DNA of 64,000 bases from Ptychodera flava (lineage: Eukaryota; Hemichordata; Enteropneusta; Ptychoderidae). Below the pieces are notes generated by a model. It saw only the letters and a list, made by a program, of their open reading frames with translations, searched no databases and was not told the origin of the DNA. Shown one piece after another: positions 11,219-25,400 of this stretch. Every line of letters begins with the position of its first letter. Position 1 is the first letter of the stretch. The stretch is from assembly GCF_041260155.1 (NCBI RefSeq), contig NC_091945.1:34230296-34294295 (forward strand), written 5' to 3'. The position numbers and the translations under genes were made by a program.

Positions 11219-14200
11219 AAATCACAAAGTTTCAGTCATGTATGTTAAGAAAACCTAAACTATAAGCATGATAGTGTTTGTTTGTTTTTAAACGTATGTG
11301 GTAGTTTTTTGTCACAATATAACATATATTCAGACATGAAAAGCTTGTAGATGAAATAATCGCTTACTTTAAACTTGGCCAGCTGACTTGTTTCCGTCCT
11401 ACTTGTTTCGTATATCGTGATCCTGTATCTTTCACTATGGACAGTAAGGATGTTTGGACTACGCCGGGACAAATGGCTAAAACACGTACATCGTTTTCTC
11501 TGACCCTTTCCTCGTCCTGTCAACAGATGTTCGGATCAGTTTAGTGCAACATTTATCGAAATTTTGATCTCATCGTCCAAGTCACTTTGTCGAAGTAAGT
11601 TATGTGCAGTTTTTAGTGATAAACACTCCTGGCTGAAATGTGCAACGTATTCTACGAGCATTGTGAAGGTGAACAGGATACAAAAATGATCACACTTCGT
11701 CTCATTTTGGTACAGTCCTGTCTTTCTCTCAAAATGCTCCACTTTCGAATTAAAATGGACCTTGGATCTCTCTCTGTCTGTCCCTGTCTCTGTCTGTCTC
11801 TGTCTCTGTCTCTCTCTCACCCCGTCTGTCCAAAGTCTATGTAACTTCATTCAACACAAGACTCTTGATACCTGGCGTACATATTACTTACAGCAGCAGA
11901 ACGAGTGAAGCCAACGACCCCATACTTAGCTGCACAATATACAGGGCAAAGGGAAAATTGGTTCAGCAAGCCTGTATTAAAAAGAGACGATAGGTCACGG
12001 TAAGCTGTTGAAAGGTCTCAGGGTGTTTCTTTATTTATTCAGAGGTACATAGTATGTGATTACTCTTACCGATCGTTATGCCCTGTAATCTCTTTCGCTC
12101 ACATTTTCAAGTGTACACATTGTGGTATTATTAAAATTTATAATTTTTTTCTTATTCATGAAAATCGTTATCTCCAGACAAGCGCATAGCAGACTTTTAT
12201 TCGAACGTCTTCTTGGATATAAAAAACGGTATGCATTCTAAAATTTCGTTTACCTGCAATTGAAGAGACATTTACAACAACACCACCGTTGCCTCCATAT
12301 TTGGTTCCCATCAGTTCAACGGCAAGATATGTCCCGCGTATAACAGCATGCTGTAAGGCAAAACGTTACTGTGTAAAGCCTATTTCAGTTTTCATCTCAT
12401 GGTCTGATTAAGAGTGGTTGCCAAGAAACCCAACTTTTTCATAGAGTTAATTTTAATGTTGCATCCCTTTGATGAGATTGAAGTAAAATATAAATTATTC
12501 TGACAAATTTAAAATTCAATGCATTCGCTGTCTTACAAAATGTAAAGTACACTTGTTACTGGTGTCAAATAATAGCTGTAAAACGTCTTAGACTGGGCTT
12601 TTGGTCCTCTAAAGTCCGGACTGAATATCATTGCACTCTGAAAAAAGATTTGATGAATAATTGTGCTGAACCTACCAGATTCGTTTTTAACATTCTGTCC
12701 CAGTTATATTCATCCACTATTCCGGCATTGTTGCATACAATATCCAGACGACCAAAATGTTGATATGCTCGGAAAAATGTATCTGGTCAAGGTAAGCAAT
12801 GTAAGAAAGGCAAGATAATTATAAATTAAAAGTCATTGTAACAACCTGAGACTAATCTTCATCGGTGATGAGAACCAGATTTTCAGTGCTGGAATTTATT
12901 GATGTTTCTTTGCATTTTGATGATAACTGAATATGCCTGGCAATGGTTACGTATTGCTTTCTGTAGTTTTTTTGGTAAAATGTTGTGTTTGCGTGCAAAC
13001 GCGTTCACCCCAAGATCTCCTTAACAGGCTACACACTAAGGCGACAGTCTACTTAAGTATTTATTCGATTCTGTTTTGATATCCACAGACTTGGAGCTAT
13101 AGTCTAGGTCTATGCATAAATTACGAACCTCGAGCTCTGCATCGGTGACAAAACTGTAATACTAGGACTCAAAGTATTAATCTTGAATTTTTATTTGGCT
13201 AGAACAAACATTATTGTGCAGATGATTATGTAGCATACATGTACATGTATTTCGACATGTTGATTCAAATTGTCAGTTGAAAAATCATCTTGCTTGGTAT
13301 ATAATTGAGTGTATGTTTCTACAGGTACATCATTGCACAAGGTACTATTGATTGCTGTTGTTCATTGCCTTTGATTTTATTTGAAAAGATAATCATAAAT
13401 TGATTTAAATGGCGCCAGCAAAAAATAAAAGTTTAATTCTTTCGCTTTGTTTTGTATTTTGTTGGTGTAATGGACAACAAAGAACTTGAAAGGCGTGAGG
13501 TAACTCGGATGGCGGCTGGTAAAGGCCTGGTTCTTGGCAAATCTCTATCCTTTCGCAAGAAGGTTGTACAGAGTAAATTGATCGACTTTTTTCGGAAGTA
13601 AACACCGTAAAAAGGAGGAAGAGAGCAGAAACGTGTGACATACGAGTGTAGCCAGCGAAGCTGTTCTTTTAATTTAAAGAGGTATTCACTCGCGGATCGT
13701 CGCCGGGAGGGCGATTATTTCTCCCATTATCGATGTTTTATTTCTTTTCTACGGCGGAAATGTTGCCTTTGAGCGGAAATGTTGCCTTTTCGCCTTTGAG
13801 CCCTATCTGTTGTGAATATATGTCCCCACCTGCAGTAAACATTTGTCTCCATACGTACCTTTCAAACTTTCCTCTTCAGAAACATCGCAACGAAAAAATT
13901 CAACTTTGCTGTCGGAATATTTTGATGTAAAATGCTTACAGGTTTCCATTCCTTTTTCTTCATTGATATCTAGCACAGCAACGCCCTGATAGAGATGGAT
14001 CATAAACGAAAGTTTGATCGTTTTCAAAATTATGTTTGCCATGTACACAAGAAATTGTTTTCCAGAAACAACAATTCCTAAATCAGCCCGCAACTGATAG
14101 AAGCCATTATATAAAAGCAGTTGTCCCAAGCGAGATCTAAAAGTGTTAACATACTTTATACGTTTCATTATTAAAACAATATATTTTGCATTCCAGAATA

Positions 14201-14308
14201 GTGCTGCATACTTACAAGTATTCCATGGGCCATCAGAGTTTCTACAATTCCTTTCCCAATGCCTTCAGCTCCCCCAGTCACAAGGGCAACTTTGCCAGAG
14301 AATTCCAT
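8411..14308 (-). CDS. Short-chain dehydrogenase/reductase, 15-hydroxyprostaglandin dehydrogenase-like
   Basis: Seven exons on the minus strand in order: 14308-14216, 13985-13859, 12782-12676, 12350-12254, 11971-11892, 11516-11368, 8546-8411 (stop TAG). They sum to 789 nt, 262 residues, close to the usual 15-PGDH length. All introns are GT-AG and phases agree. Classical SDR motifs appear in order: MEFSGKVALVTGGAEGIGKG at the start (TGxxxGxG cofactor loop), LDIN with Asp at the NAD-preferring position, CDVS, NNAGI, VNVSSIAG with the catalytic Ser, YCAAK as catalytic YxxxK, then ICPGVV. The last exon encodes a LIRDEDTNGTVNVV end like the HPGD tail. Expected role: NAD-dependent oxidation of a hydroxy-eicosanoid or related secondary alcohol in the cytosol. 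The exact substrate is not shown by the sequence. A LINE occupies the last intron. Confidence 0.88.
8594..9005. repeat. Inverted repeat (fold-back) in last intron of the dehydrogenase
   Basis: Arms about 8594-8680 and 8920-9005 are near-identical reverse complements; both contain the AGAGCGCGAAGCCACTGCAG segment. The ends begin ACAACCC and finish GGGTTGT. It is likely a non-autonomous DNA element; no transposase. Confidence 0.75.
9659..11115 (+). mobile_element. CR1/L2-like LINE, 5'-truncated and inactivated, with 17-bp target duplication
   Basis: It encodes the C-terminal part of a reverse transcriptase, with GVPQGSVLGPVLFLIYINDI and the FADD catalytic motif, followed by the usual LINE C-terminal region (LRLYKQLVRPRLEY, ERGDMIEIYKI, NFWNSLPDWV). 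A frameshift falls near 10325, and a fold-back element interrupts the end of the frame. After that element the frame resumes and ends at a stop near 11007. The 3' end is a short ACTGA-type tandem tail (about 11083-11107). The same 17-bp CGTGGTCAATTATTGTT lies at 9642-9658 and 11116-11132, a clear target-site duplication. It lies in the last intron of the dehydrogenase, in opposite orientation. Confidence 0.88.
10561..10956. mobile_element. Palindromic MITE nested in the LINE (TA target, mariner-like)
   Basis: A 396-bp element with inverted arms of about 180 bp, starting CAGTGGTTTGCTTTGAAGC and ending with its reverse complement, flanked by TA on each side. Removing it restores the LINE frame across NANSV to NSFKNMYDRY, so its insertion point is exact. 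TA duplication and CAGTG ends are consistent with a Tc1/mariner-type non-autonomous element. No coding capacity. Confidence 0.85.
11133..11216. repeat. AT and GT microsatellite
   Basis: An (AT)n tract runs directly into (GT)n, starting right after the LINE target duplication. Confidence 0.95.
11768..11822. repeat. TCTG/TCTC-type simple repeat
   Basis: Degenerate CTGTCTCTGTCT tract in an intron of the dehydrogenase gene. Confidence 0.8.
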
Positions 14309-14941
14309 TCTCGTTGATACCAAACGTAAAAGTAAAATGCCAGCAACTTTGACTGTGTATTTATATATTTGAGCTCAGTGTGCGAATTTACCTTCAATAA
14401 AGATTCCTTTTTATGACAATACTCATTACTACAGCCATTCAAGCAGCTGCACTGACCAAACGTTTTGTATATGGACGCAACCATTCAACCTTGGGTGTGT
14501 TTGCTTCAAATATGGATGGGCATACTCCAATCACAGGCTTTTGTTTCAATCCACTAAAATTTGACTTTTAAAGAATGACGACAATATAATACTGTATAAA
14601 GTTCTCTGATTTTATCACCTACCTGTAATACGTAATACATATTTCTTAGCTACATGCCTCGAGGTGAATGTTTCACCAACCCTATGTATAGTTCTGTACC
14701 CCTGGTCTACAAAAACCCCATCGCACCCCTGAAATTGTACTAACTTCGATTATGGTAATATAAATCATTAAAAGGGTTGCTGACCTCCTTCAAATAGCAC
14801 AGGAAATCATGAATAAAATACTGAAACAACTAAAAAAACAGTTTATGGTGAGGGTTTTGATTATGGTATCGGTAATAGATGAGTATGTCACTTTCCTACC
14901 TGTGAGTGTGTAAAGACTCATGATTGTAGAAAGGATTGTTA

Positions 14942-15047
<106 letters not shown>

Positions 15048-15439
15048 TGTCTCTTGGCTATAAAAACTGTTGGTTTAAGGTTCATCACGTAAGGTATCAT
15101 TGCCATTATAATTCTCAACAGTAGTACGCTATACCAAAGTATCAGTCATAATAAACTTGAATCGTAAAATAACTTCCATTCGATTGCAATGACAAAATTT
15201 TATAAGTTAAGACATGATTCAAATTTCAAGACCTAATACTTATTGCATGATGCCACGTAAAGGACAGGGAAAATTTTTAAACTAAAAGTATGAACTTTAC
15301 TGGTAGACCTTAATCAATACATAGAAATGATTCAGCCCCTGCTGTGTGCATAACGATGACAGACCTGTTCATGTTACAAAAACACTAACGAAGGATTTCT
15401 GCCCTGATTTAAAATGTCTTTCAAATCATAATTGAAACA

Positions 15440-15737
15440 AAATAGTTAAGCGTTTGCCCAAACTTTCCGCCAGGAAACTTTGAACTATTCCCTTTCGATA
15501 CCAAGAAAATTTCAGGGCTCGCCGTGGTAAATTTGGGTGTAGAGAAAAAAATTTACCCAACCTTTATCGCCACTTCGAATTGAAAATGGCCACAAAGTTT
15601 TTATTTTCACAAAATGCTCTGTGAAAGCTTTTGTTACTCAATAAGCTTTAAACTGAGTACCAACAAGTGGTAGACCAAAAGGTTTTGTGCAAATGTGAGA
15701 GTCCGGATGTATGTCTCCAAGGCGCATTGTGCCTTAA
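15440..15737. mobile_element. Degraded copy of MITE family 1
   Basis: The right half (gtccggatgt, tctccaaggcgcatt, gccttaa) matches the right end of the copies at 7.5 and 44.7 kb. The left end is eroded, so the boundary is approximate. Confidence 0.5.
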
Positions 15738-16489
15738 ACAGGTAACAAAGAAAAGACGCTCAACAGTAGAGATATCAGAACTTAGTACGGTGATAATCTA
15801 CGTCATCTTGGCGCAAATCAGCAGCAACTGGATGGAAGGAGACGAGAATAGCTGGTTACAGGATTGCATTTATGAGAACTGACAGTAACAAATAAACTTT
15901 GGATTTGGACTCTGGAACAGAGAGTGAAAGACCGGCTGCAGGCTAGGGGAATTAAAATAACGGCATAAGGATTTGTCGATGGAGAACACGAAAACTACAG
16001 GTAGTGACTGTATTACAAGGTGCACAATTTTTCGAAAACCATTTGAAATGCAAAATGATTGTAGGCGGCAATGTCCGAAAGAACTCAGAGTTGCATTCGT
16101 TATGTGGAAAGATGACACTGATATGTTACCTCTGACACGGATTGTGTTTTAGCCTGCTCTGATTGTAGACCACCGTCATCGAAATGGACTGCCAGAGACT
16201 TGAGACTATCAGCTACAGCTTTCGCTCATATCCACGATCCCTCTACAATCGCGTCGAAGCTCATCAAACGAGAAACTAAAATAAGTCACGACGTTTAGTT
16301 GTTGAAGCTGTAAACAAAGACCAGTAGGTATTTCTATTATTCTACTCTATGACTGACAGGGCGACTTGATTTTTCTTTTCTATTCTTGGTAATGATGATT
16401 TCGAATAGACTTGCGATATGATATCGTCGATTCAAAGAACTTTACTGACACTGTGGAACACCTATGTACAGCTAAAACATCAGCCAACT

Positions 16490-17480
16490 CAAAAAGGAGT
16501 GAAGTTAAGTCGTAAAAGCAGCATCGAGAATAATTCTAAGCGCTCTCTTCTGTAATTCATACAGTCTGCCAATAGTCTTGGCAGTCGTATTTCCCCATAC
16601 AACACAACACTAGTCTAAGGCTGACTGTATCAAACCGAAGTACAAAGTTTTTCTGATGTAGAGAGGAATGAATTGTACAAACGTCGAAGTAGGCGTATTC
16701 TGCTACTCAATGAAACGCAGACCTTATCAATATGGTTATCCCAAGACATTACATTGTCTAAAGTTACTCCAAAGATATTTTTAAAAGGAACACATGAGAT
16801 TTGATATTCATTAATCGATATATCAAGAGCGTTCTCCAGTGTCTCAGCATTGTAAAGTTTTTGCCGAGAGCCAACCAGCATTACGTTTGTTTTACCTTCG
16901 CTTATAACCATGCCATTGGCTTTTACCCAATTGGAAATGGAATTAACTTAATTTTGAAGTGAACGATTTACATGGGAGATGGAAGCTCCTGTCTTTAGAA
17001 GGGTCTGATCGTCAGCAAACATCAAGATTTTAATTTTGTAAAAAGAGTGGCAAGTCATTCATAAAGATTGTGAAGAGAAGAGGACTTAAAATAGATCCTT
17101 GTGGAACACCAATATTTATCTTTTGCATATCTGAGAGTTTGCCCATGTGGCAAACAATTTTGGAGCGGTCTGACAAATATGAATTGAACCAATTTATTAC
17201 ATCTCTATGTAAACCATATAAAGATAATTTCTTAACTAAGATATCGTGATCTACAAGATCGAAAGCTTTAGAAAGATCCAGGAACATTATACGAGAGGCG
17301 CACAGTAAAGAGAGGCGTCCTGCGTCTGTATTTTCTAATAATTCATCACAAATGCGGAGAAGGGCAGTTTGACAAGAATGATTCTTTCTGAATCCTGACT
17401 GCTTGTCGTAAGGAAGGCCTCTATCAGACAAAAAATCATATAACCTATTGTGTACATGTACATGATGATGTAACACGCTG
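16490..17480 (-). mobile_element. LINE reverse transcriptase fragment, inactivated
   Basis: The minus strand encodes non-LTR RT motifs: SGFRKNHSCQTALL, FLDLSKAFDLVDHDILVKK, GVPQGSILSPLLFTIFMNDL, then in a shifted frame MFADDQTLL, followed by the RT thumb region and an RALRIIL-type tail. A frameshift near 17030 and a stop near 16950 show that it is dead. A shorter related fragment lies at 37455-37790, in both cases next to the duplicated module that precedes DED exons. Confidence 0.85.
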
Positions 17481-17488
17481 CAAGACCA

Positions 17489-19305
17489 TATTAGCGAATG
17501 TTGGGTTGTCAGCTATTGTCCAAATAGACCACACAGATTACTGATAACAGCAAAGGCTGGTGAAGTTCTATCAATGGCCATTGAAAGACGAAAGAAATGT
17601 CTTTGTATTGTCTTTACAACCGTGATGGCGCTAATATTCCAGAATAAAGCAAATCAAATGAAGTAATCGTGGATATGGTTGATACAGCGGGAAGGAAATT
17701 CCACCGTTTACTGTTCTACGAAGAGAATGATGTAACTGATGAGACTTTATTTTCACTTACTATCACGATATCGGTTCGGACGTTGACTTTGTTTGTCTTT
17801 TTTGTTTTTCATTGTATGTTTAGCAGTTGGTAAACTCTATAAACTGTTACAGTTTGTTTTGTGTAGATAAGCTTAATTTAAACTTTTTAATGATTGATTT
17901 TCTTCAGAAATGGACGCACAGTCAGACGAAATTGGGGTATTATCAAATCAAGTTTCCTGGAACTATGCCATGACTTTAAATACCTGGTATTTCGTGAGTA
18001 TAAAGATGTCATGTTGATATATATCAGGTCACTAGGTCAGGTGACCAAGCAGGCCGTACCTGCATGTGTCGAAATAAGAATACACCCCCGCAACGACACT
18101 TTGTCGTAAAATGTCATATATACAACTTCTAAATTTTATTACTTTGACATGGCACAAGCCCACTAATTCACTTCCGGGTATCGAAGATAGTTCGGAAGAA
18201 AAATAGTGCAGACCTTGACGTTTTGATATCTGCATGGATGCTTGTTTAGTTTGAACTTTCACGTCAAGAATTTTTGTAAAGATATTTTTCTGCCTGAATC
18301 AAAATGCAGACTGTTGTGAATAATGGCTGAAGCATTTGTTGGTAATATGAGGAGTTCTAGGGCTAATAGAAATCATAACAATAAGCCTGAATTTTGTCAA
18401 AAACACCACTGAGGGCGCTATTTTCATCGCTATCTCAAAATTTCCGTGGACTTGCCCACACGAAAAATTAATCAGTAGTCAAGCTGACATTGACCTAACA
18501 CCTGTTAAGAGGATTCGTGCCGCTGAATGTTTTAAAATAGGAAAATCGAGCTCAACGCTACTGTGGTGGCCTATGGGAAATTAATTAGTGGTCTTGTGCC
18601 ATATGGTATAAAAGTTCGTAGTCATTTACTAAACTTGGGCAAAAACCTGGTCAAGCGAGGACACGTAGGCCTAACGTAAGTAATCAGTAGTACATTATAC
18701 GAACTATACAGATACCGAAAATTAGAAGGAATATTGCTTCTCGTGGTGTATTTATCGTGGAAAATCCAACCTCATCTTCCCAGTTTCGCAGTTTGAATAT
18801 CTTCCCAGTTTTGCATGAAAACAAGTTCCATATGGAACTAATGCGTCACAGTTTTGCAAACCAAACTACCACACAAATGCAACACAAGAATGTAAAGAAC
18901 AACATTTCACCTCCAAAAAACAGTTTAGACATAGGAAGGGTAAGTCTAAACAGTCTCGGTTGTTCTGCTTTGCGTTTTCAATATTTTTCAAGTTGTGTAT
19001 ATCAGTGATTCTAGTGTTGGGCAATGTTGTAGATTTCCAAAGTCACTACAGTGTATGAATACGGAACCAAACCAACGACCGCTCGCGTCCATTGACAGCC
19101 TGAGACCATGGGCAAACAAACAGTTCATGACTGGAAAGGTCTACTCTATTGATAATATTGACTACAAGACGCGACACAAAGTCGATGACTGTTTTGATTA
19201 CTGCATGTAATACAGAATTGGTGATCAAAGTCCAGGGGCTTATAGGTTGGCTCCGCCCGTCTGTTACTAAGAAATGCCTTCACATCGGATTTTTTTTCAG
19301 CTTAG
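17489..19305 (+). repeat. Orphan copy 1 of the module found upstream of DED exons
   Basis: It is collinear with 37850-39260 (copy 2) and more distantly with 61171-62240 (copy 3). It contains a possible small exon after TTCTTCAG, starting MDAQSDEIGVLSNQV (17910-17993, donor GTGAGT), and a second possible exon around 18790-18940 ending before GTAAGT. No DED exon follows; the channel gene begins to its right on the other strand. Whether the small exons are coding or 5' UTR is unknown. Likely a truncated duplicate. Confidence 0.65.
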
Positions 19306-19493
19306 CTGTACACACTACACTCCCATGGCTCTGACTCTTTCAGTCTCTTCCAATATATTGCTAAGCCAGAACTTATTTGCATATGAACTTTGACCAACTT
19401 CATTCCATAGTGCCAATGTGACCATACAATGTCAAATGCCAGTGTTCTAGTTCAAAGTAAGTGAACCTGAAAATGAACCTGTGTTGTTTATGT

Positions 19494-22400
19494 CTAATTT
19501 ACAACAGTGGGCCTGATTTCTTTCTTTTCTTCATTGACCTCAACCGCTGGTTTTACGTGTATAATTCTTCGCTTTTGATATCTAGAAACAAGAAGTTTGC
19601 ATTTGGATGCAATGTAATCCAATGCAAATTCTAACAACTCTAGTATTGTGAGGATACTAGCACCCAGACAGAGACCCATATTTCCACCAATTTGACCTAA
19701 AAGAAAACACAGGTTATGAAGTACAATTATAAATATAGAAATACTCTCAATAATTATGATGATGTAAAAAGAATAATTTCATTGTTTTTAATATATCAAA
19801 GATGTGGATTAGTTTATACAGGCATGCATCGTTTTAGAACTTTATGTGAGCATTCAACAACAGAAAACCTTTTATCACTAGACAATGATGTGAAGTGCAC
19901 ATGCACTTATATAGCATAATTCATGTTTCACCAACCTCAACTCAAATGTAACTCAACCTCACATCACTAGCCAATGATGTGATTCAACCTTTTATTACAA
20001 GCTAATGGTGTGACTTAATCTCTTAACACCAGCCAATGATGTGACACAACCTCTTAACACCAGCCAATAATGTGACACAACCCCTTATCCCCAGCCAATG
20101 ATGTGATTTAGCATCTTATCACTAGCCAATGATGTGTAGTGGTACTTACTGACAAGTACTATGACATCAGTGTCTGGAAGTTGGGTGATTGTCTGCAAAT
20201 TAAGGCCTTCATAGAAGATAGAAAGTACAATAACATTTTCTCTGCAAATAGGAAAATGTAGAAAAAATATATTAATGAACACTTATCTTTGATGGATCCT
20301 CAGTGTGCATACACTTTAGATACCAATACTCATGTTTCATATTATAACAAATTTGAAATGTTCTCCTTTTCTATGCTAGTCAGTGTCTTCCTGATGAACA
20401 GTCTTTCAGTGACTCATAATCAAATCAACAATCTCTGTCATAAACTGACAAATTCAAATTCGAAAAAAACTGACCACAATGAAAGAAATGAAAGAAGACT
20501 AACTACATCAAATGAAAGTCAGTTTTGTGATATCTGCACTTACTGGATGTATTCTTCAGTCATATTGTGTTCTGTATCATGAAACATTTTTTCAATGAAG
20601 GCAGGTCTCAGCTTTGCCATGGTGATCACATGAGGGTAATCCTCAACAGTGCATGGATCAGCGCAGGAACAATCAACGTCTAGATGACCATCTACAAAGT
20701 CAACTGCAATTTAAGTAAAACATATCAAATCAATCACATTTTCAATGTCTGCCTAAGGTCATTTTTAGCTTCAGCGTGTACACATGGAAGCTGTTGTACT
20801 GCTGTCTGTTTATCTTTCTGTCTGTCTGTGATTAGGCAGAAAAAAAGAAATTGTGCTGTACCGATAACCCGACCTACCCTATTTTTATCTGCTGACCTTA
20901 CACTTTTTAGAGCTTCGTAAACACGGAAGTAAAAAAGAAAAGAAAGCCCTGTAAAATCACGTGTTCGTTACTTGGCATTTGATTTTTGCTTTAACAAGGA
21001 TGTCTTTTATGTTTTTTTGCCTTTTATATGTATGATACATTTTTCTGTAATGTTGTGGCTAGTGAAAAATATTATTTTTGAAAAAAAATTCCTGCCGACC
21101 TACCTACCCTATTTTTGAAAACCATGTTATCGGAACAGTACAATTTATATTTTTTTGTCTTATGATTTCTCTAAAACTGCTGAAAAGATTCAACGGAACT
21201 TTGGTGACCAGATATAGTTACTGATGAAGAAGAAAAGGAGGTCTGACAGACTTATTTTGCTCTCAAGATTTGTATATTTACTCATTTTTGAAATATATAA
21301 ATATATGGACTAAGGATTTCATAAATTTTACTGTCCCCTATTAGAATTGACATGTTAAATCAGCCATGACAGAAACATGATATCTGATAAACAGTCTTGT
21401 CCAGTTGCCTAAATACTTGTTAATTTATACCCAAGAATGCCCTAATGTAGCATTAATCAAATTACAATAGGATTCGTGTGAAAACTTTCAGGATAAATTC
21501 TCATTATGGGCCAAAACATCGTTTTCCCTGTCAATCTTGTTTTGATACCTTTCAAATCTAATGTATTGGTTTGTTGTGATGACTTCACTCAGATTTTTAG
21601 GACTGATGACAAATTTGTATATGTAATGATAGGGGCCACTTTTCTCATGTTTGGTCAAGAAATTTATCTCTGAAGTCAATTGTCTGATACATGGGAGCAT
21701 AAATGTGTGCATGGTCCCACAGAAACTTGTTTGCTTGCAAAGTCACTGTTCTTTAGAGATTTGCCATATTCATGGAAACCTCACTTCTGTCTCTTTACAC
21801 ATCAGTCAACCAGTATAGTTTAATATTTTACTGGTTTCCGACACTGTCATTTTAAGCATCATAGGATGTGTGTGTAATTAAGCATCATAGGATGTGTGTG
21901 TGTATTTACTAATCTTATAATTAATGAATTCAATAAGTATGTGTACATGTAACTCAAGTGTTTTGCACTCTCTAGTAATTAGATGCACATATCAATTTCA
22001 AATAGTTTGGCTGACCATTTTAGAGTTGAATTATTGATGATTTTCATTGCATTCTTGGTACTGTAAACATTAACTAGAGGGGTAAACTCATTTTAATGAA
22101 GATCCACATTCACTACATTAAATCCTGCAAAAAACTATGGATTCTGCTATTCAGCTTTCACACAAGTCATCCAAGCAAAAACTTATAGTGAAACCGTCAT
22201 CATTCATGCAGTATTCGGAAGATAAGTGGGCAGATGTGTATACTGGAAACCAACTTCAAAGTGGGTACAAGGTAAAAAGCCAGATTGGATGGTGGAATGT
22301 ACAAGAGTTGAACTGAAGCACTGTCAAATTACTGACTGCTTCCTCTGACTGTTAAAAACTGACAACTTTCCTCCAGCCTACACAGTAAACGGAACTTAAA

Positions 22401-25400
22401 TTACTGATAGAGTTCCTTGACAGTACTGTCACTAGTGTGATCACTAACCTGCAAATTCATCATTTTAAATATTACATTCCGCAAAATACATCCTTTTTTA
22501 AGTGATGGATTCATGAAATCTGGGAGTTAACCATCTTGCAATAAATGTAAATGCTGAATGTGACAAGTAAGACTGATAACTAACCAAGTGTTTGATGGGC
22601 ACAGTGATGAGTTTGACTAGCTGTACAAACTGGCAAATCACCAGGTTGTTCCACCAATCGACATCCACACTCTGTCTGTACGGCTAATGTTTCACATTCA
22701 ATACGGCAAGCGGATAAAGAATAATGGTCATGGTATTGTATATTGCCATCCTTCAAACACTCACCATAGGGAACTGGTAAACCTGTAATCTTAACAAGAA
22801 GTACTGATGTCAATGTGGTGTTGCGATCTATGAAGGATTACAAATCGCAATCTGGAGAGTTCCAGTTTGCAGTGGAACGTTTATCTCCCATTCGGTAAAT
22901 GGTTAATGATACTGGAACTATTGTAACTAATCAGTCTACTGTTTTATGAATGAAACACTAACAGTACAAAATGGAACAATAATTATTTGTAATAAAATTA
23001 TAGAAACGGTAATAATTTTACTCTGTACAGATATGGTCACAAGTTTACATCTGTACAACTATGAGTTCATTAGCATTCAAAATTACAAGATGAAGTATCA
23101 TTCTTGTTGGTTAAAACTTGAATCAAAATTAAAAATAATATATTTCACTCATCAGAATCCATTGTTCTTAAGTTTGGTCTCCCCACCTAAGCACACTTGA
23201 TCAGTAAAGTTAAAGAATTCATAACAAAATTGTCAATATCTTTGCTCTTGCTCCTCAGTAGTCTATTTTGATAAGCCATATAAAAACCTGTGTAGAAGAT
23301 TCAGCTTACTACACACAGTAAAAGACAGCAGTTTTAGATACAGTGTTCCTTTTGAAATTGTCACAGTTAATTTTAATCACTGCATATCTGATAAGCTTGC
23401 ACACATTCCAATAACTCCACATCACACACCTCTTTTTGGAACACTTTGTTTGCAAACATACATTTTAACAATTTCATTCTTTGCGGAAGACAAACATTTT
23501 AATACTATTTTAACGATAACAATTCAGATATTTTGGCAGCTTTAGTAATTTTAGATATAAAGTGTCATCTGTTGTCCAATTGTGGTCAAAAATTCATCTT
23601 CTTTGAAGTTACTGGTGCAGTACATTTTAAACGTCATATTGAGGTTCCTTGAGCTTTCTTCAGTCAGGTGTGTTCGTACTATGGATAATATTTGCATTTG
23701 TAGGGCAATTTTTTCATTTTCAATCAAAAAGCATTTTCTTCAAATCATTTGTTTTAGGTATTTAGTATTAGTATTTGGCTTTTATGTTTGGTATGCAGGT
23801 TCATAGGGATGATCAAAATGTGATATTTTCAAAATATGACGAAATCTACAATTTTGTACATGTATTTTAAGGCAATTTTTGCCATTTTAGGTCATTTTTT
23901 TCTCAAAAACCACCTGTTTGATTCGATAGCTTTGATATTAGGCATACAGGTTCCTGGGATAATATAAATGTGATATATAGAAATGTGTATTTCTACTACT
24001 TTTTTTGCCATTTTTTGGTCAGGCCGTCCTAAAGTGAGCTATCAAAGATTTCCACCTTCTTCGTCAACACATATGTTACAAAATAGTTATTCTCTAGATA
24101 CCTCAACGGGTGTCTATCGGCCGCCAGGTAGCTTGTCTTATTCACTACAAGAACAGTGGGTTTTCGTCCAGCTAAAGCCCCAAATACATGACAAATTTGT
24201 AAAACTAAACATTGAAGAGAAAAAAATAGACGACAACAAAAAACGTGGCAAGTTGTTTGTGAATGAGTCAATGCAACGGTGTATAAATTTAATTTGTTTC
24301 TCTTCGTTATTTGGCAGATGATCCTAGTACTGAAAGTATACCATACCTTCAAAATCATCGTCCCAATGGCGAAACCAATTCTTATATTAACAAGATCGTC
24401 ACTGGAAAACAATACCTACTTGCAATTTCTGGAGGCGAAATGATCGTGCTTTTAAATGAAATAAACATCTACTGGTGCAATAAAAAGTATTATTACGTAT
24501 TATGGTGATGTTGGTATGGTGCAATCGGCACAACCAACTTACATGTACTTGTTGGCAATTGCTACCGAATAGCTATCTTCAGTGAAGGTGGGGCTACAAG
24601 AATGAACTTGTCATCTTTGAAATGCCATTATAACAACCGGTGGAAGTTATTATCATTACTAATAAACTGTAATTTTCAATACGACTCTTCACTCCAACAA
24701 ATAACCTACCAGTTCCTTTTTCATTGATATAAAGCTGTGATATCCTGGAGTTAGGGCGAAACCCAACTCTTTCACGTAAGGTGGTTCATTTGTTGGATGA
24801 ATCAAAATCTTGAGTCCAGCATCCATCGAATCTCCGTCTAAGTCATTGCTTGGTGTGTATTCTTCTAATTCGATATCAAGAATCAATTTTAATCCATTGC
24901 CTTCAAACAAGGACAAATGGAACACGATATTAATATTTGTCAATTAAATGGACCTTAAGCTTGTCGTTCTTCGATCCACCTTGATTAAACTATATTTTAT
25001 GGTAAAGCTAAGTTTTTGATGGTTCGTTTACATGACAAAACCACAAACACTGATTATGTTTGGTTACTTTAGGACAAGGCTTGATTCAATTCACGAGAAA
25101 ATTGTGTGTCAAAATAGTGAATGTTTATGAAAGTAAACTTTTGTCATTGTGAAAGATCACACAGAGAAGTTCAAAAACAAGACGTACCATCTCAACAATA
25201 TCTGACAACTCTACTGTTTGACTCTTTTGAAAAGCACTGTAACCTTTCAAAAGTGTTGTAAAATATCAAAGGTTGAGATGGTTGAAGTCAAAGGTCTCTG
25301 ACAGAATAAGAAGAATATTAAATCATAAGGCAGTTAATTATGTGGAACACGATTGGAACTAATTTGGGATAATTGGATCTTCATAATTTTCAAATTTCTC

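Noticed and set aside
23983..24321. 112-codon plus-strand open frame
   Set aside because: It lies in a channel intron with no motif, no splice partner and no paralogue in the window.
24029..24412. 127-codon minus-strand open frame as a channel exon
   Set aside because: The channel reading goes from exon 25921-26050 straight into 24900-24706 in phase, and this frame has no DEG/ENaC motif.
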